In this document: piece after piece, positions 55,077 through 64,000 of the stretch
Numbering within the stretch: position 1 is the stretch's first letter
Layout: each line of letters opens with the position of its first letter
Assembly (NCBI GenBank): GCA_903895855.1
Contig: CAITVN010000052.1
Span: 1 to 64,000, forward strand
Direction of reading: 5' to 3'
DNA: 64,000 nucleotides
Origin: Oligoflexia bacterium
GTDB taxonomy: Bacteria; Bdellovibrionota; UBA1018
Notes under the pieces: generated by a model
The model's input: the letters and a program-made list of their open reading frames with translations, nothing else
Database searches by the model: none
Told to the model about the DNA's origin: nothing
Position numbers and translations under genes: made by a program

Positions 55077-55358
55077 CTAGTGGGTCTTCTCTGCACCGCG
55101 CTTCAAAGTCTTGCTCTTCGAAACCAATTTAGCTGGAACATCTGAGGGCCGCAGTGGTGGAACCTCTTTTGTAGCGCCCTTCACTGCATTCTTAGCGTCA
55201 TTTCTCATTTCATTCTTGATCGCGCTTTTTAACTCGAGCTCTGCTTGAAACCAATCTTCGGCTTGTCGCCCCTCTTGACAACCATTGGTTACATAAATTT
55301 CGTAAGCCTTGGCAGCAATTTCATTCCAACTAAAAGACCTGTTCTTCTCTTGATTCAT
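55077..55358 (-). CDS. DUF2934 domain protein
   Basis: A 93-residue protein. Residues 9-45 contain IAAKAYEIYVTNGCQEGR and WFQAELEL, the DUF2934 pattern (A-x-Y-x-x-x-x-x-x-G, then W-x-x-A-E). The C-terminal half is lysine-rich. Function unknown. It is convergent with the metallopeptidase gene. Confidence 0.8.
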   Translation of the reverse strand: MNQEKNRSFSWNEIAAKAYEIYVTNGCQEGRQAEDWFQAELELKSAIKNEMRNDAKNAVKGATKEVPPLRPSDVPAKLVSKSKTLKRGAEKTH

Positions 55359-55546
55359 AGTGATTCCTTTTCTTGATGTTAAATCTCATTCATAAAGGTA
55401 TCACCGAGCGCCCCGAGGTCAAGAAAAGTTAGGTAAAACTGAGATGAGTAAAATTTGCCCGAAGCTTGCTTTGCAAATGGGGCAATTGAGCACTTTTCAT
55501 TTTCTTCTGGACTTTCGCCCGGTTGAAGCAAGAAAACAAAGAGATC

Positions 55547-56281
55547 ATGAATTTTGAGGCGGCAATTCTCTACACAGATGGTGCGTGTTCTGGAAATCCT
55601 GGGCCTGGGGGTTGGGCGTCAATCTTATACACTCCAGATGGACAAATCTACGAACGCGGAGGGCGCCTAGCCCAAACGACCAATAATCAAATGGAAATCA
55701 CTGCTACCTTAGAGGGATTAAAATCGCTCCCCCCTTCGGTGACTGAGGTTTGGCTTTTTACTGATTCAACTTACGTCATTCGCGGTATCACCCAGTGGAT
55801 TTTTGGCTGGAAAAAACGCAACTGGATCAGCGCCACGGGCACCGAAGTCGCCAACCAAGATTACTGGAAGGCCTTGGATCGCGAAGTCTACTACGCAAAA
55901 AAACGCGGAATAAAAATTGAGTGGCGCTACTGTCCAGGCCACAAAGGCATCGAAGGCAACGAACGCGCTGACGCAATTGCCGTCGGATTCAGCAAGGGCG
56001 CTTACGTCGAGCTCTATCGCGGCAGTGTCTTGCAGTATTCACATGATTTGATCAGCTTTGCGACCGAACCCGCAAAGCCATTACCTGAAATGCGAGACCA
56101 TAAGGCAGCGGCCACTAAAAATGCCGATGCCTTTTATTTGAGCTTAGTTGGCGGAAAACTCAAAGAGCACAAAACGTGGGCAGAATGTGATGCCGAAGTA
56201 CGTGGGCGATCAGGTGCAAAGTTTAAGAAAGTCTTATCGGCTACAGAAGCGCAGGCAATCAAAAAAAACTGGGGCGTTTAA
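55547..56281 (+). CDS. rnhA: Ribonuclease HI with C-terminal viroplasmin-type domain
   Basis: A 244-residue enzyme. The N-terminal 150 residues are RNase HI, with the catalytic acids in YTDGACSGNPG, NNQMEITA, FTDSTYV and GNERADAIA. It cuts the RNA strand of RNA-DNA hybrids. The last 50 residues (FYLSLVGGKLKEHKTWAECD to SATEAQAI) match the caulimovirus viroplasmin domain that is common at the N-terminus of eukaryotic RNase H1 and usually improves hybrid binding. Here it is at the C-terminus. The ATG at 55547 has GAGATC upstream. Confidence 0.9.
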   Translation: MNFEAAILYTDGACSGNPGPGGWASILYTPDGQIYERGGRLAQTTNNQMEITATLEGLKSLPPSVTEVWLFTDSTYVIRGITQWIFGWKKRNWISATGTEVANQDYWKALDREVYYAKKRGIKIEWRYCPGHKGIEGNERADAIAVGFSKGAYVELYRGSVLQYSHDLISFATEPAKPLPEMRDHKAAATKNADAFYLSLVGGKLKEHKTWAECDAEVRGRSGAKFKKVLSATEAQAIKKNWGV

Positions 56282-56327
56282 CCAATTGACCGCCTTTTGA
56301 AAATTCGATATTTAGACCCCTACAAAG

Positions 56328-56777
56328 ATGGAACCATCTATTCTCAAAAAAAATCGACTAAACTGGATTAAACGAGCGAATTTTCTGATCGCTCTTGTCG
56401 GTGTACTCGGAAGCCTTTATTTTAGCGAAGTGATGAAGTTGCCACCTTGCGCACTTTGCTGGTACCAACGCATTTTGCTCTATCCATTAGCACTGATTTA
56501 CCTAGTCGCCTTGTGGACAGAAGATCAGGGTTACCAGAAATATATTTTTCCGTTTTTGGCGATTGGCTTATCCATCGCCAGCTACCACAATTTACTTTAT
56601 TACGGATTCATTCCTGAAAAACTTGCCCCGTGTAATGCAGCACTCTCTTGTACTTCAAAACAGCTAGAGGTTTTTGGCTTCATTACGATTCCGCTACTTT
56701 CGCTTGCTGCTTTCTCAACCCTACTGATTGGTGAAATCGTGATCTTCATCCGACAAAAAAAGGAAATCTGTTCATGA
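56328..56777 (+). CDS. Disulfide-bond formation protein DsbB/BdbC-like
   Basis: A 149-residue inner-membrane protein with four hydrophobic segments. Two redox cysteine pairs are visible: CALCWYQR in the first periplasmic loop and PCNAALSCTSKQ in the second. This is the DsbB/BdbC quinone-linked oxidase that re-oxidises DsbA. It overlaps the next gene, a DsbA-like thioredoxin, by 4 bp, so the two form a complete pair. Confidence 0.92.
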   Translation: MEPSILKKNRLNWIKRANFLIALVGVLGSLYFSEVMKLPPCALCWYQRILLYPLALIYLVALWTEDQGYQKYIFPFLAIGLSIASYHNLLYYGFIPEKLAPCNAALSCTSKQLEVFGFITIPLLSLAAFSTLLIGEIVIFIRQKKEICS

Positions 56778-57469
56778 AAAATAAGGCATTCATTCTCATC
56801 ACCCTTCTCGCCATGGTTGCCATCGGCGGCGGCGTCTGGGTTTACAACCAATCAAGCCAAGACGAAGTGGGCCCACCGCCAATGGCATCGGCGAACTCAC
56901 TGCCTGACTCAAAACCCGCGATCGACCCCGTGACGGTTACAGACCCGAACGTTTGGGTAAGACCCCACAGCATGACTTATGGTAAGGCAGACGCAAAAGT
57001 CACCGTGGTCGAATTTTTTGATCCTGAATGTGAAACTTGCAAGATCATGCACCCCCTCACTAAATCACTGGTAAAAGAGTACGGCAATCGCGTGCGATTT
57101 GCTCATCGAGTCATGCCTTACCACAAAGAGTCTCGCCTTGCTGCCTGTGCCCTAGAAGAAGCGCGCGTGCACAAAAAATACGATCAAGCGCTAGACATTC
57201 TTTTTGAACGACAACCCATCTGGGGCAGTCACACAAATCCACGACCTGAACTGATTTCGGTTTACCTACAAGAACTGGGTATTCCGAAAAATAAACTAAC
57301 TCCAGAGTACCTTTTCGAAAAACACGGGGCAAAAATTGACCAAGACAAAGCCGATGGCGATACCGTTGGCGTCACGGGCACTCCTGAATTTTACATCAAT
57401 CATCACTTACTCACAGAACTCGGCGAAGAAGGCCTCAGAGCCATGATTGAAGCGGCCTTGCACGAATAA
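56774..57469 (+). CDS. DsbA/BdbD-like thioredoxin-fold oxidoreductase
   Basis: A 231-residue periplasmic protein with one N-terminal anchor or signal segment (AFILITLLAMVAIGGGVWVY). The thioredoxin fold carries the redox motif in FFDPECETCKIMH (C-E-T-C), and the cis-proline block is GVTGTPEFYIN. It introduces disulfides into exported proteins and is recharged by the DsbB-like protein. Such a system fits the many cysteine-bearing secreted proteins and cytochromes of the window. Confidence 0.92.
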   Translation: MKNKAFILITLLAMVAIGGGVWVYNQSSQDEVGPPPMASANSLPDSKPAIDPVTVTDPNVWVRPHSMTYGKADAKVTVVEFFDPECETCKIMHPLTKSLVKEYGNRVRFAHRVMPYHKESRLAACALEEARVHKKYDQALDILFERQPIWGSHTNPRPELISVYLQELGIPKNKLTPEYLFEKHGAKIDQDKADGDTVGVTGTPEFYINHHLLTELGEEGLRAMIEAALHE

Positions 57470-57527
57470 ACGACACAAAACGAAACCAGCGTTCGTCATT
57501 GGCCTGACCGCTGACCGCCTTTTCGAC

Positions 57528-59468
57528 CTAAAACTGCTGACTTGCTGAAATCATGAGGTCAGCAATTTGCTTAGAAAACTGAACTGGATTTTCTAACTTA
57601 GAACCTTCATTCAAGAGGGCTTGTTGGTACAGTAACTCTGCCCACTCACCTTGCTTCAGTTGGGGTGCCTTCAGCATTCTTTCAAACAAAGGGTGATGCG
57701 GGTTGATTTCTAATACCCGTTTACTTTTTGGAATCGCTTGGCCCATTGACTCCATCATTCGCTCGAGATGAGCTGAAGAAGCGCCACTCGACACCAGACA
57801 AACGGGTGACTCAGTCAAGCGCTCAGAGACTTTGATCTCTGAGACTTTCTCTTTGAGCGCGGCCTGCATATTTTCGATCAAAGACTTGTATTTCGACTCG
57901 GCTTCTTTTCGAATCTCGTCTTCAGCTTTTTTCTCGTCTTCACTGCTCAGCTCTAGGTTATCACTCGTGATCGACTGTAAAGGCTTGTCAGCGTACTTGT
58001 TCAAACCAGTTGTTACCCAAGCATCAACGCGATCGGTAAGCAAAAGAACTTCGTAGCCCTTAGCTCTCAATCTTTCTAAGTACGGGCTATTCTTAATCTG
58101 CGAAAGCGATTCACCGGTGACGTAATAAATACCTTTTTGACCAGGCTTCATTCGGTCAACGTATTCACGCAGTGAAGTCTGTTGATCTGTCGCGGTTGAC
58201 TGAAACAAAAGCAAATCTTGAATTTTCTCAACACTCGTTGGCTCAAGCGGAATGCCTTCTTTTAGGGTAGCTCCAAAATTAGCCCAAAATTTTTCGTACC
58301 CTGGGCGATCTGAAGCCATCATGTCTTTCAGCGCGTTCAAGACTTTTCCGACTAACGATTTACGAATTCGAGTAATCTGAATGTCTTTTTGCAAGATTTC
58401 TCGCGACACATTTAAAGAAAGATCGCTGCTATCAACCATACCCCGCACGAAACGCAGGTAAGCAGGCAATAGGTTTTCGCAATCATCCATAATGAACACG
58501 CGCTTAATATAAAGACTCAGTGTGCTGTTGCGATCTTGATTGTCGTAATTAAATGATTTTTGAGCCGGAATGTAGAGCACTGAAGTGAACTCTATCGTGC
58601 CCTCAGCCTTGAAATGAATCGTCTTCGCTGGCTCACCCCATTCGCGAGAGAGGTGCCGAAAGAAGTCAGCGTGTTCTTCACTGGTGACTTCTGCCGGCGA
58701 GCGCAACCAAAGTGCTTTTTGGCTATTCAAAACTTCGTCTTCAATGACCGTTTCGGTCGTTTTATCTTCTTTTTCAACGTCACGGGTCGTCTTCATTTTG
58801 ATCGGAAACGCGACAAAATCAGAGTATTTTTTAACAATGCTTTTCAAGGTCCAATTGTCAGTGAAATCTTGGTTCGTCTGAGAGTCACCTGTTTCAGCCG
58901 AGTCTGTGGCGTCGGCAGAGGCTTCACCCTTTGGCTTCAAGTGTAGGGTAACCGTCGTGCCATGGCCCTGCGGCCGAGGGGCATTTTCGAGCGTATAGCT
59001 ACCCGAAGCATCAGACTCCCAAATAGTGCCTTCGGTGGTACCCGCTTTTTGAGTGTGTAACGTGACTCGGTCTGCCACCATGAATGCTGAGTAAAAGCCC
59101 ACGCCAAATTGCCCAATCATCTCGGGGTGATCTTTTAGCTCTGTTTTCATCTTCACGAACGACTTCGTGCCCGAATGAGCGATCGTACCGATATTCTCGA
59201 CGACCTCATCTCGGCTCATGCCGATGCCGTTATCTGAGATCGTCAGCGTGTGAGCGTCGGCATCTGGAGTTAATCGAATCTCAAAAGCTGAGGTGTTGGC
59301 CACGAGTTTCGAGTCTGTCAGGCTTTCAAATTTGAGCTTTTCGATGGCGTCTGACGCATTCGAAACGAGCTCTCTCAAAAAGATCTCGCGATGCGAGTAA
59401 AGTGAGTGAATCATGAGATCAAGAAGTTCTTTGGTTTCAGCCTGAAAAGACAGAGTTTGTTTGGTCAT
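57528..59468 (-). CDS. htpG: Molecular chaperone HtpG (Hsp90)
   Basis: A 646-residue Hsp90. The ATP-binding N-domain has LRELVSNASDAIEKL, ISDNGIGM and IGQFGVGFYSAFMV. The middle domain has the client and catalytic-arginine loops (VDSSDLSLNVSREILQ). The C-domain ends the dimer. It is full length. The ATG at 59468 has AAGAAG upstream; a longer frame to 59507 is not supported. It has no co-directional neighbour and is divergent from a lipase gene. Confidence 0.97.
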   Translation of the reverse strand: MTKQTLSFQAETKELLDLMIHSLYSHREIFLRELVSNASDAIEKLKFESLTDSKLVANTSAFEIRLTPDADAHTLTISDNGIGMSRDEVVENIGTIAHSGTKSFVKMKTELKDHPEMIGQFGVGFYSAFMVADRVTLHTQKAGTTEGTIWESDASGSYTLENAPRPQGHGTTVTLHLKPKGEASADATDSAETGDSQTNQDFTDNWTLKSIVKKYSDFVAFPIKMKTTRDVEKEDKTTETVIEDEVLNSQKALWLRSPAEVTSEEHADFFRHLSREWGEPAKTIHFKAEGTIEFTSVLYIPAQKSFNYDNQDRNSTLSLYIKRVFIMDDCENLLPAYLRFVRGMVDSSDLSLNVSREILQKDIQITRIRKSLVGKVLNALKDMMASDRPGYEKFWANFGATLKEGIPLEPTSVEKIQDLLLFQSTATDQQTSLREYVDRMKPGQKGIYYVTGESLSQIKNSPYLERLRAKGYEVLLLTDRVDAWVTTGLNKYADKPLQSITSDNLELSSEDEKKAEDEIRKEAESKYKSLIENMQAALKEKVSEIKVSERLTESPVCLVSSGASSAHLERMMESMGQAIPKSKRVLEINPHHPLFERMLKAPQLKQGEWAELLYQQALLNEGSKLENPVQFSKQIADLMISASQQF

Positions 59469-59603
59469 ATTGGCTTCTTGAAATATCGATTTTGTCGAAA
59501 TAATCAAGAAAAGAATGCTTTCAAGGGGCCCCTGTTTTCATTGCGTTCACTGAAAACCTTGGTTAGGCTCTGGGCTTCAACGTTGGGCTCTGGAGGGGGC
59601 CCC

Positions 59604-60443
59604 ATGATGAACCTACCCACTATTCTTAAGTCTGCCACTCAGGCAGCCATTTTTTGCGCTTTCTTTTTGATGTCTCATGGCTTTGCCAGCCAGACCCCAA
59701 GCCGCTTGCCGATTGTTTTTGCGCACGGTCTTGGTATGACGGCTGAACCGTATGAATTTCTCGTGCCCTTGCAGCGAACTTTCAAGAAGCTTGGGTATGA
59801 CATTTACATCGCTCACACTCCATTCGCAGGATCAATCGAAGAACGAGCTGCCATCTTACGAACTGAAATCAAGCGCCTGGTACCCAATGGGCAATTTCAT
59901 TTACTGGGTCACAGCATGGGTGGCTTAGACATTCGGCTAGTGGTGCACAAATATCCCGAAATTGCTGCACGCTGCTTGTCAGCTACCACCCTTGCCACGC
60001 CTCATCATGGCAGCCCGGTTGCTGACTTTGTCGTGAGCCATGTGGGCTTCGCTAGACCCCTTGTCAACACCTTTTTAAACCTAATCGGCGGTGACTTGGT
60101 CACAGCACACGAACTCACCACCAAATACCTCAACGAAACCTTCAATCGCAAAGTGATCAATCGAGCCGAAATTCGTTATTTCAGCATGGGCTTTTACGTG
60201 CCTTCGCCTATAGTCACTCACCTTCTCGTGCCCTGGCTCTGGGCAACTCACGAACTCATCACCAACGCGGGATCACCCGATAACGATGGCATGGTCGATG
60301 TCGAATCGGCACGTTGGGGTGAAGACCTCGGAGCGTTTCCGGGAGATCACTACTCAGAAACCGCAGAGATTCCGCTCGGGGGTCACCTGATCTATCGCGA
60401 TATCTATGAAAAAGTTACCGATAATTTAGATCGAAATTTTTGA
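59604..60443 (+). CDS. Secreted triacylglycerol lipase-like esterase
   Basis: A 279-residue exported protein. A signal peptide (SATQAAIFCAFFLMSHGFASQ) precedes the lipase fold: FAHGLGMTAEPY for the oxyanion hole, LLGHSMGGLD with the nucleophilic serine, DNDGMVDVESA with a likely acid, and a later histidine in GDHY or GGHL. This resembles family I bacterial lipases. The ATG at 59604 is preceded by GGAGGGGGCCCC, a strong ribosome-binding site; the frame upstream overlaps htpG and is rejected. Confidence 0.88.
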   Translation: MMNLPTILKSATQAAIFCAFFLMSHGFASQTPSRLPIVFAHGLGMTAEPYEFLVPLQRTFKKLGYDIYIAHTPFAGSIEERAAILRTEIKRLVPNGQFHLLGHSMGGLDIRLVVHKYPEIAARCLSATTLATPHHGSPVADFVVSHVGFARPLVNTFLNLIGGDLVTAHELTTKYLNETFNRKVINRAEIRYFSMGFYVPSPIVTHLLVPWLWATHELITNAGSPDNDGMVDVESARWGEDLGAFPGDHYSETAEIPLGGHLIYRDIYEKVTDNLDRNF

Positions 60444-60507
60444 GGGTGGCCCACCACGCTTTAATGCCCTAATTGCCACAATCGAGGCGCAGTGCTAGCC
60501 TCTACCC

Positions 60508-61194
60508 ATGAACCTAAACATTCAAAATCGATTACTCAGAACCGCGGCACTATTGCTATTACTTTCAGCTCAAGCCTGCATCAGCAGTGACGAGACCCGC
60601 ACTTTTTACCTGCAAGAAGACGGAAAAATCGAAATGGTTTTGACTCACGACAATGTTCGGTCTTCTTCTGAAAAAGCCAACGAGAAAAAAACCGAAGAAG
60701 AAAAATGGCTGCGCGAATTTCGCACCGGCAAACTAGACGAAATCAAGCGACTCAAGACTGCAAAGGCGACCGAAGTCAGCCACACTTTGCTGCGAAAGAA
60801 CCTACCTTACGCCGGCGTGATTCACGGAACCTTCAAATCAATCGACCAACTTGCCGTCTACCTAAATTTCTCTGACCCGAAATCAGGTGTCACTCTCGAA
60901 CTGAAAAAATCAGAAAACACTCGAACCCTCATCTTTCACGTCAAAGAAAAGCAGGATAAAGATAAGAAAAGTACGCCCGAAAATAGCTCTCTCAGCAAAA
61001 CCCCACGAGAAAAAAACCTCTACCCCATTTGGAAATTCGTACCCGAAAAAGGAACGATCACAGCGAGTTCTGGCTGTAAAATTAGCAAATCACGCGACAG
61101 CTGCACGCTCGATTTAGAGCTGATTGATCAACTCGAGGCACAGAGCAAAGACGGTGAATACTCGATCATGATGACTTGGCAGTTAACCCCATGA
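60508..61194 (+). CDS. Lipoprotein of unknown function
   Basis: A 228-residue protein with a lipobox (LLLLSAQAC). The mature part is highly charged and lysine/glutamate-rich, with a helical stretch (KANEKKTEEEKWLREF) and two further cysteines near the end (SSGCKI and DSCTL). No family recognised. It sits between the lipase and a second lipoprotein gene on the same strand. Confidence 0.75.
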   Translation: MNLNIQNRLLRTAALLLLLSAQACISSDETRTFYLQEDGKIEMVLTHDNVRSSSEKANEKKTEEEKWLREFRTGKLDEIKRLKTAKATEVSHTLLRKNLPYAGVIHGTFKSIDQLAVYLNFSDPKSGVTLELKKSENTRTLIFHVKEKQDKDKKSTPENSSLSKTPREKNLYPIWKFVPEKGTITASSGCKISKSRDSCTLDLELIDQLEAQSKDGEYSIMMTWQLTP

Positions 61195-61284
61195 AAGTCA
61201 CCCGTTCAGAGACACTCGAATCACTAGCCAAGCGCTTGACCTCTTGTGCATCTACCGATAGAAATTAATCATCAAGGGGTTTAA

Positions 61285-62664
61285 ATGAAATTGTTTAGGT
61301 CGCTGTTCTTACTGAGTCTTGTTCTCATTTCAGGATGCTCTACCTTAAATCAGCCCACGAGAAACGTGGCGACCGTAGAGACCGAAATGGAGTATGTCAC
61401 CGTTTGCGATGCGAGCAATCAGTGCAAAAAACTTTCACGACTGATCATGGGCACCGATCACCTCGTGCAAGCTGACTGGACTGGCAATGGCCAGCCAGAA
61501 CTCACCGAGCCCCAAGCCCAGGCGGTTCTCGATGAAGCGGCAAAACTTGGAATCAATGTCTTCGACACCTCACCCATTTACGTCGGCGGCGTCGAAAACA
61601 AACTCGGTAAGTGGCTGCAATCGAGAAAACAAAGCGCAGCACAAGACGGGTTTTACTACGGCAAACAATCAAATCCTGACCGAAAACTCTATGCGCTCTC
61701 TAAAGGAGGATTCTACTTTGACTTATTCTATTCGAAAAAACTCGAATCGGGCAGTCACTCTGATGGCCTAAAAAAAGCGCTCGTTGCCCTCGAGATCATG
61801 AACGCCACCGCAAAACCGTCACCCGATGGATCGATTGCTCTAACTAACGTACCCCCTGGAACCTACGCCAGCCGCTTATTTGGACCAAAAGAACAGATCA
61901 CAAAAAGAGTGTCTGAAGAACTGGGGCATTCATTGTCGAATCTGAACAATGAAATTACCATTTACTTGATGCACAGAGATGACAGTGACTTCGTGCGCTT
62001 CAAAGAAAACCCTAGGGCGAAAACCGAAGTGTCGACGATCATGGCTGCACTCAGCGCCGACGAACTTCAAAAACACTTCTGGGCTCTAGGATGGTCGAAT
62101 TGGGAACCCGCGAGAGTCAATGAGTCGATTGCACTGTCAGCCAAAAATTCGAAATTACCGCACCCGGTTTTCAATAGTGCGTACTTCTCACTTTTTGAAA
62201 TGAGTAATCGAACCATTCATGCGGGTGGAGTTCAGGTCACTCATGAAGAAATGAATGATTCGCAATTCGAAAAAGGGATCTTACAGAATTCTTACTCACC
62301 GCTCGGTGGCTTCAGTATCTTCGACAAACCAGAACCCCGCTGGGAAAATGCCATGAAAGCAGCAAAACTGAAGCACGACCAAGGCGATGCCTACTGGCAA
62401 AATGTGTACCCCTCGCTTTTCACTCCCGCGAACAACGCGCGCTACGACAGGGTTGTTGCATTTACTCAAAAATTCAACAAAGAACACGGTACCCATTATA
62501 CGATTGATCAGACAATCAATGCCTACGCGCTCGCGCACAAACGAACCGACTTCTTAACCATCGGGCCCATCACCATTGAACAACTTCGCAGAACCGTTCA
62601 ATCACTCAAGATGGCGAGATTGCTCACTGACGTAGACCTTGAGTATTTGCATAGTGGGAACTGA
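61285..62664 (+). CDS. Aldo/keto reductase-fold lipoprotein
   Basis: A 459-residue protein. The start MKLFRSLFLLSLVLISGC is a lipoprotein signal with a LISGC lipobox. The body is an aldo/keto reductase barrel: INVFDTSPIYVGGVENKLG (catalytic Asp and Tyr), ALSKGG (lysine), YLMHRDD (histidine) and WALGWSNWE, then YSPLGG. An AKR fold in an exported lipoprotein is unusual, because NADPH is scarce outside the cytoplasm. It could use another cofactor or have a non-enzymatic role. Confidence 0.83.
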   Translation: MKLFRSLFLLSLVLISGCSTLNQPTRNVATVETEMEYVTVCDASNQCKKLSRLIMGTDHLVQADWTGNGQPELTEPQAQAVLDEAAKLGINVFDTSPIYVGGVENKLGKWLQSRKQSAAQDGFYYGKQSNPDRKLYALSKGGFYFDLFYSKKLESGSHSDGLKKALVALEIMNATAKPSPDGSIALTNVPPGTYASRLFGPKEQITKRVSEELGHSLSNLNNEITIYLMHRDDSDFVRFKENPRAKTEVSTIMAALSADELQKHFWALGWSNWEPARVNESIALSAKNSKLPHPVFNSAYFSLFEMSNRTIHAGGVQVTHEEMNDSQFEKGILQNSYSPLGGFSIFDKPEPRWENAMKAAKLKHDQGDAYWQNVYPSLFTPANNARYDRVVAFTQKFNKEHGTHYTIDQTINAYALAHKRTDFLTIGPITIEQLRRTVQSLKMARLLTDVDLEYLHSGN

Positions 62665-62707
62665 TTTGCGCAAAAATTTTCTCGACCCCACACTGAAGGG
62701 CATTAGT

Positions 62708-64000
62708 TTGTTTCGAAAAATCAAGCTAAAGATCAGCACTCGGCTTCTATTGATTCTTACTTTTTCTATCTATCTTGTTTTTTCATTAATTCGAATTTCT
62801 TATCACGAAATGTGGCGTGACGAACTACAGGCGTGGATGATTGCTTCTGCAAGCCACAGCGTATTCGAGCTTTTTCACAATCTCCATTTTGAAAATCACC
62901 CAGGACTCTGGCACTTAATCTTATTTGGCCTACAGAAATTCAGTTCAAACCCGTTAATAATGCAGTTTACTCATGTCATCATCGCTTCGACATCAGCACT
63001 GGTGATTCTTTTCTTTAGTCCGTTTAAATTTCCTGAAAAACTTGCAATCATTTTTTCATATGCACTATTCTTCGAGTACAATGTCATCGCTCGCTCTTAC
63101 TCGTTGGGCGTCTTATTTTTCTTTCTCGCCACTTTAGAGCTCCATAAAAGACAAAAAATGTCGCTATGGGGAGCCGTCTCAATCTTTCTTCTTTCTCAAA
63201 CAAGTATCTATGGAGGAATTCTCGGGGGGTCGCTCGCGCTTAGCTTTTTGTGTCGGGAAAAACACCTCAATCGTCAAAATCGACGATTCTATTTTATCGT
63301 CTTGATCGGTATTGGCTTGTTGTTTCTTCAAATCATTCGAAAAGATCAACTCACCACTGGGTGGACCCTCAATCTCAACATGATCGATGCCTGGCTAAAT
63401 GGGATTTTTCCAGTCACGCCGATCGTACGCAATTTTTGGAACCAGAACTGGTTATTCCAATTTCATTTAGTAAAGCTTCTTTTGGGATATGGCCTCGCCG
63501 TTATCGTTATTTTTTGGATCACCAGAATCAGTACCCGAGAGGCCAAATCGTTTTTTGTATTTTCGACATCAACCTTGTTTCTTTTCTTTACTTTCAAATT
63601 CTACGGATTTACCCGCCATCACGAGCACCTATTTTTAACACTCATTGGCACCCTTTGGTTATCACGATCGCCTCAGGCAACACCCGAAGGACTGAGAACG
63701 CAGACCGTACTCTTTAGCTCAATATTCGCGGCCCAACTCTGGAGCAGTGCGGCCGCTACCTACTTGGACCTGCAATACCCATTTTCGATGGCTAAGGAAA
63801 CCGCAGCCTACCTCGCTAAAAACAATGTCAGCGATTCCCTCATCGCTGGCACGATTGACTACGCTGTCTCGCCAGTCGGGGCCTACCTTAATCAGCCGAT
63901 TTACTATTTTACAACGTCGTCACAGGGAACCTTCATCAATTGGGGGCCGAAACGCAAAGGTCACCCTTCAGAAATGAAAATAGGGGAACGTTTAGAAACA
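62708..64000 (+). CDS. Multi-pass membrane protein, GT39-like, cut by the window edge
   Basis: A partial gene: the frame stays open from about 62666 to the right edge, giving at least 431 residues with no stop. I place the start at the TTG at 62708, which has AAGGG upstream; a TTG at 62666 is also possible. It begins with a membrane segment, then YHEMWRDELQAW and HNLHFENHPGLWHLI, the D-E and H-P type motifs of GT39-like integral-membrane glycosyltransferases that use lipid-linked sugars. About eight membrane segments follow. The acceptor is unknown. Confidence 0.82.
   Translation, partial: MFRKIKLKISTRLLLILTFSIYLVFSLIRISYHEMWRDELQAWMIASASHSVFELFHNLHFENHPGLWHLILFGLQKFSSNPLIMQFTHVIIASTSALVILFFSPFKFPEKLAIIFSYALFFEYNVIARSYSLGVLFFFLATLELHKRQKMSLWGAVSIFLLSQTSIYGGILGGSLALSFLCREKHLNRQNRRFYFIVLIGIGLLFLQIIRKDQLTTGWTLNLNMIDAWLNGIFPVTPIVRNFWNQNWLFQFHLVKLLLGYGLAVIVIFWITRISTREAKSFFVFSTSTLFLFFTFKFYGFTRHHEHLFLTLIGTLWLSRSPQATPEGLRTQTVLFSSIFAAQLWSSAAATYLDLQYPFSMAKETAAYLAKNNVSDSLIAGTIDYAVSPVGAYLNQPIYYFTTSSQGTFINWGPKRKGHPSEMKIGERLET

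Noticed and set aside
63250-63977. Two plus-strand frames near the right edge
   Set aside because: They lie in a different phase from the long membrane-protein frame that runs uninterrupted from 62708 to the edge.

Overview
The window reads as chromosome from a Gram-negative bacterium of middling GC content. Many products carry Sec signal peptides or lipoprotein boxes. Core genes include ppc, htpG, recX, tldD/pmbA, potABC, HU, an RlmM-like methyltransferase and RNase HI. There are several multihaem c-type cytochromes, an HD-GYP-like protein, a chemotaxis receptor and many secreted proteins of unknown function. Together this suggests a member of the Bdellovibrionota or the former Deltaproteobacteria. 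That placement is inference, because no rRNA or other phylogenetic marker lies in the window. No tRNA, rRNA, CRISPR array, integrase or transposase was found.

Layout. 1-8400, mostly minus strand: a 13-bp tandem repeat, a TPR/winged-helix protein, the radical-SAM protein YgiQ, the polyamine-type importer PotABC (no binding protein here), histone-like HU, a cyclophilin and a NudB-like Nudix hydrolase. 8470-20500: a methyltransferase, a Crp/Fnr regulator, a 280-bp inverted repeat, a BaiN/HI0933 flavoprotein, two related secreted cytochromes, a phosphatase, the TldD/PmbA protease pair, an SDR, and an RNA helicase overlapping a GreA/B-like gene. 20500-31000: a gene-free stretch ending in a strong plus-strand terminator (possible ncRNA), HutD, a membrane-anchored Sel1-like protein, a YkgJ cysteine-cluster protein, DUF1015, a five-haem cytochrome, a CBS protein, an MFS transporter, a second convergent inverted repeat and PEP carboxylase.

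31000-38400 is the most interesting stretch. A four-gene plus-strand unit encodes a protein with LuxI/FeeM-like residues, a methyltransferase and two tandem HTH regulators ending in a V4R-like Cys/Gly/Cys motif. It converges with, and interlocks over 137 bp with, an alpha/beta hydrolase. An HD-GYP-like protein and a histidine kinase follow. This looks like a small-molecule signalling cassette: make, modify, sense and possibly degrade. The reading is hypothetical.

38400-64000: small lipoproteins, an NHL-repeat protein, a chemotaxis receptor, an S4-like/unknown/COG2509/DTW operon, a cyclic-nucleotide-binding protein, a second DEAD-box helicase, an RlmM-like methyltransferase, a four-haem cytochrome, a secreted caspase-like peptidase with a coupled partner, a lipoprotein metallopeptidase, RNase HI with a C-terminal viroplasmin domain, a DsbB/DsbA pair, HtpG, a lipase, an aldo-keto-reductase lipoprotein, and a multi-pass membrane protein that runs off the right edge.
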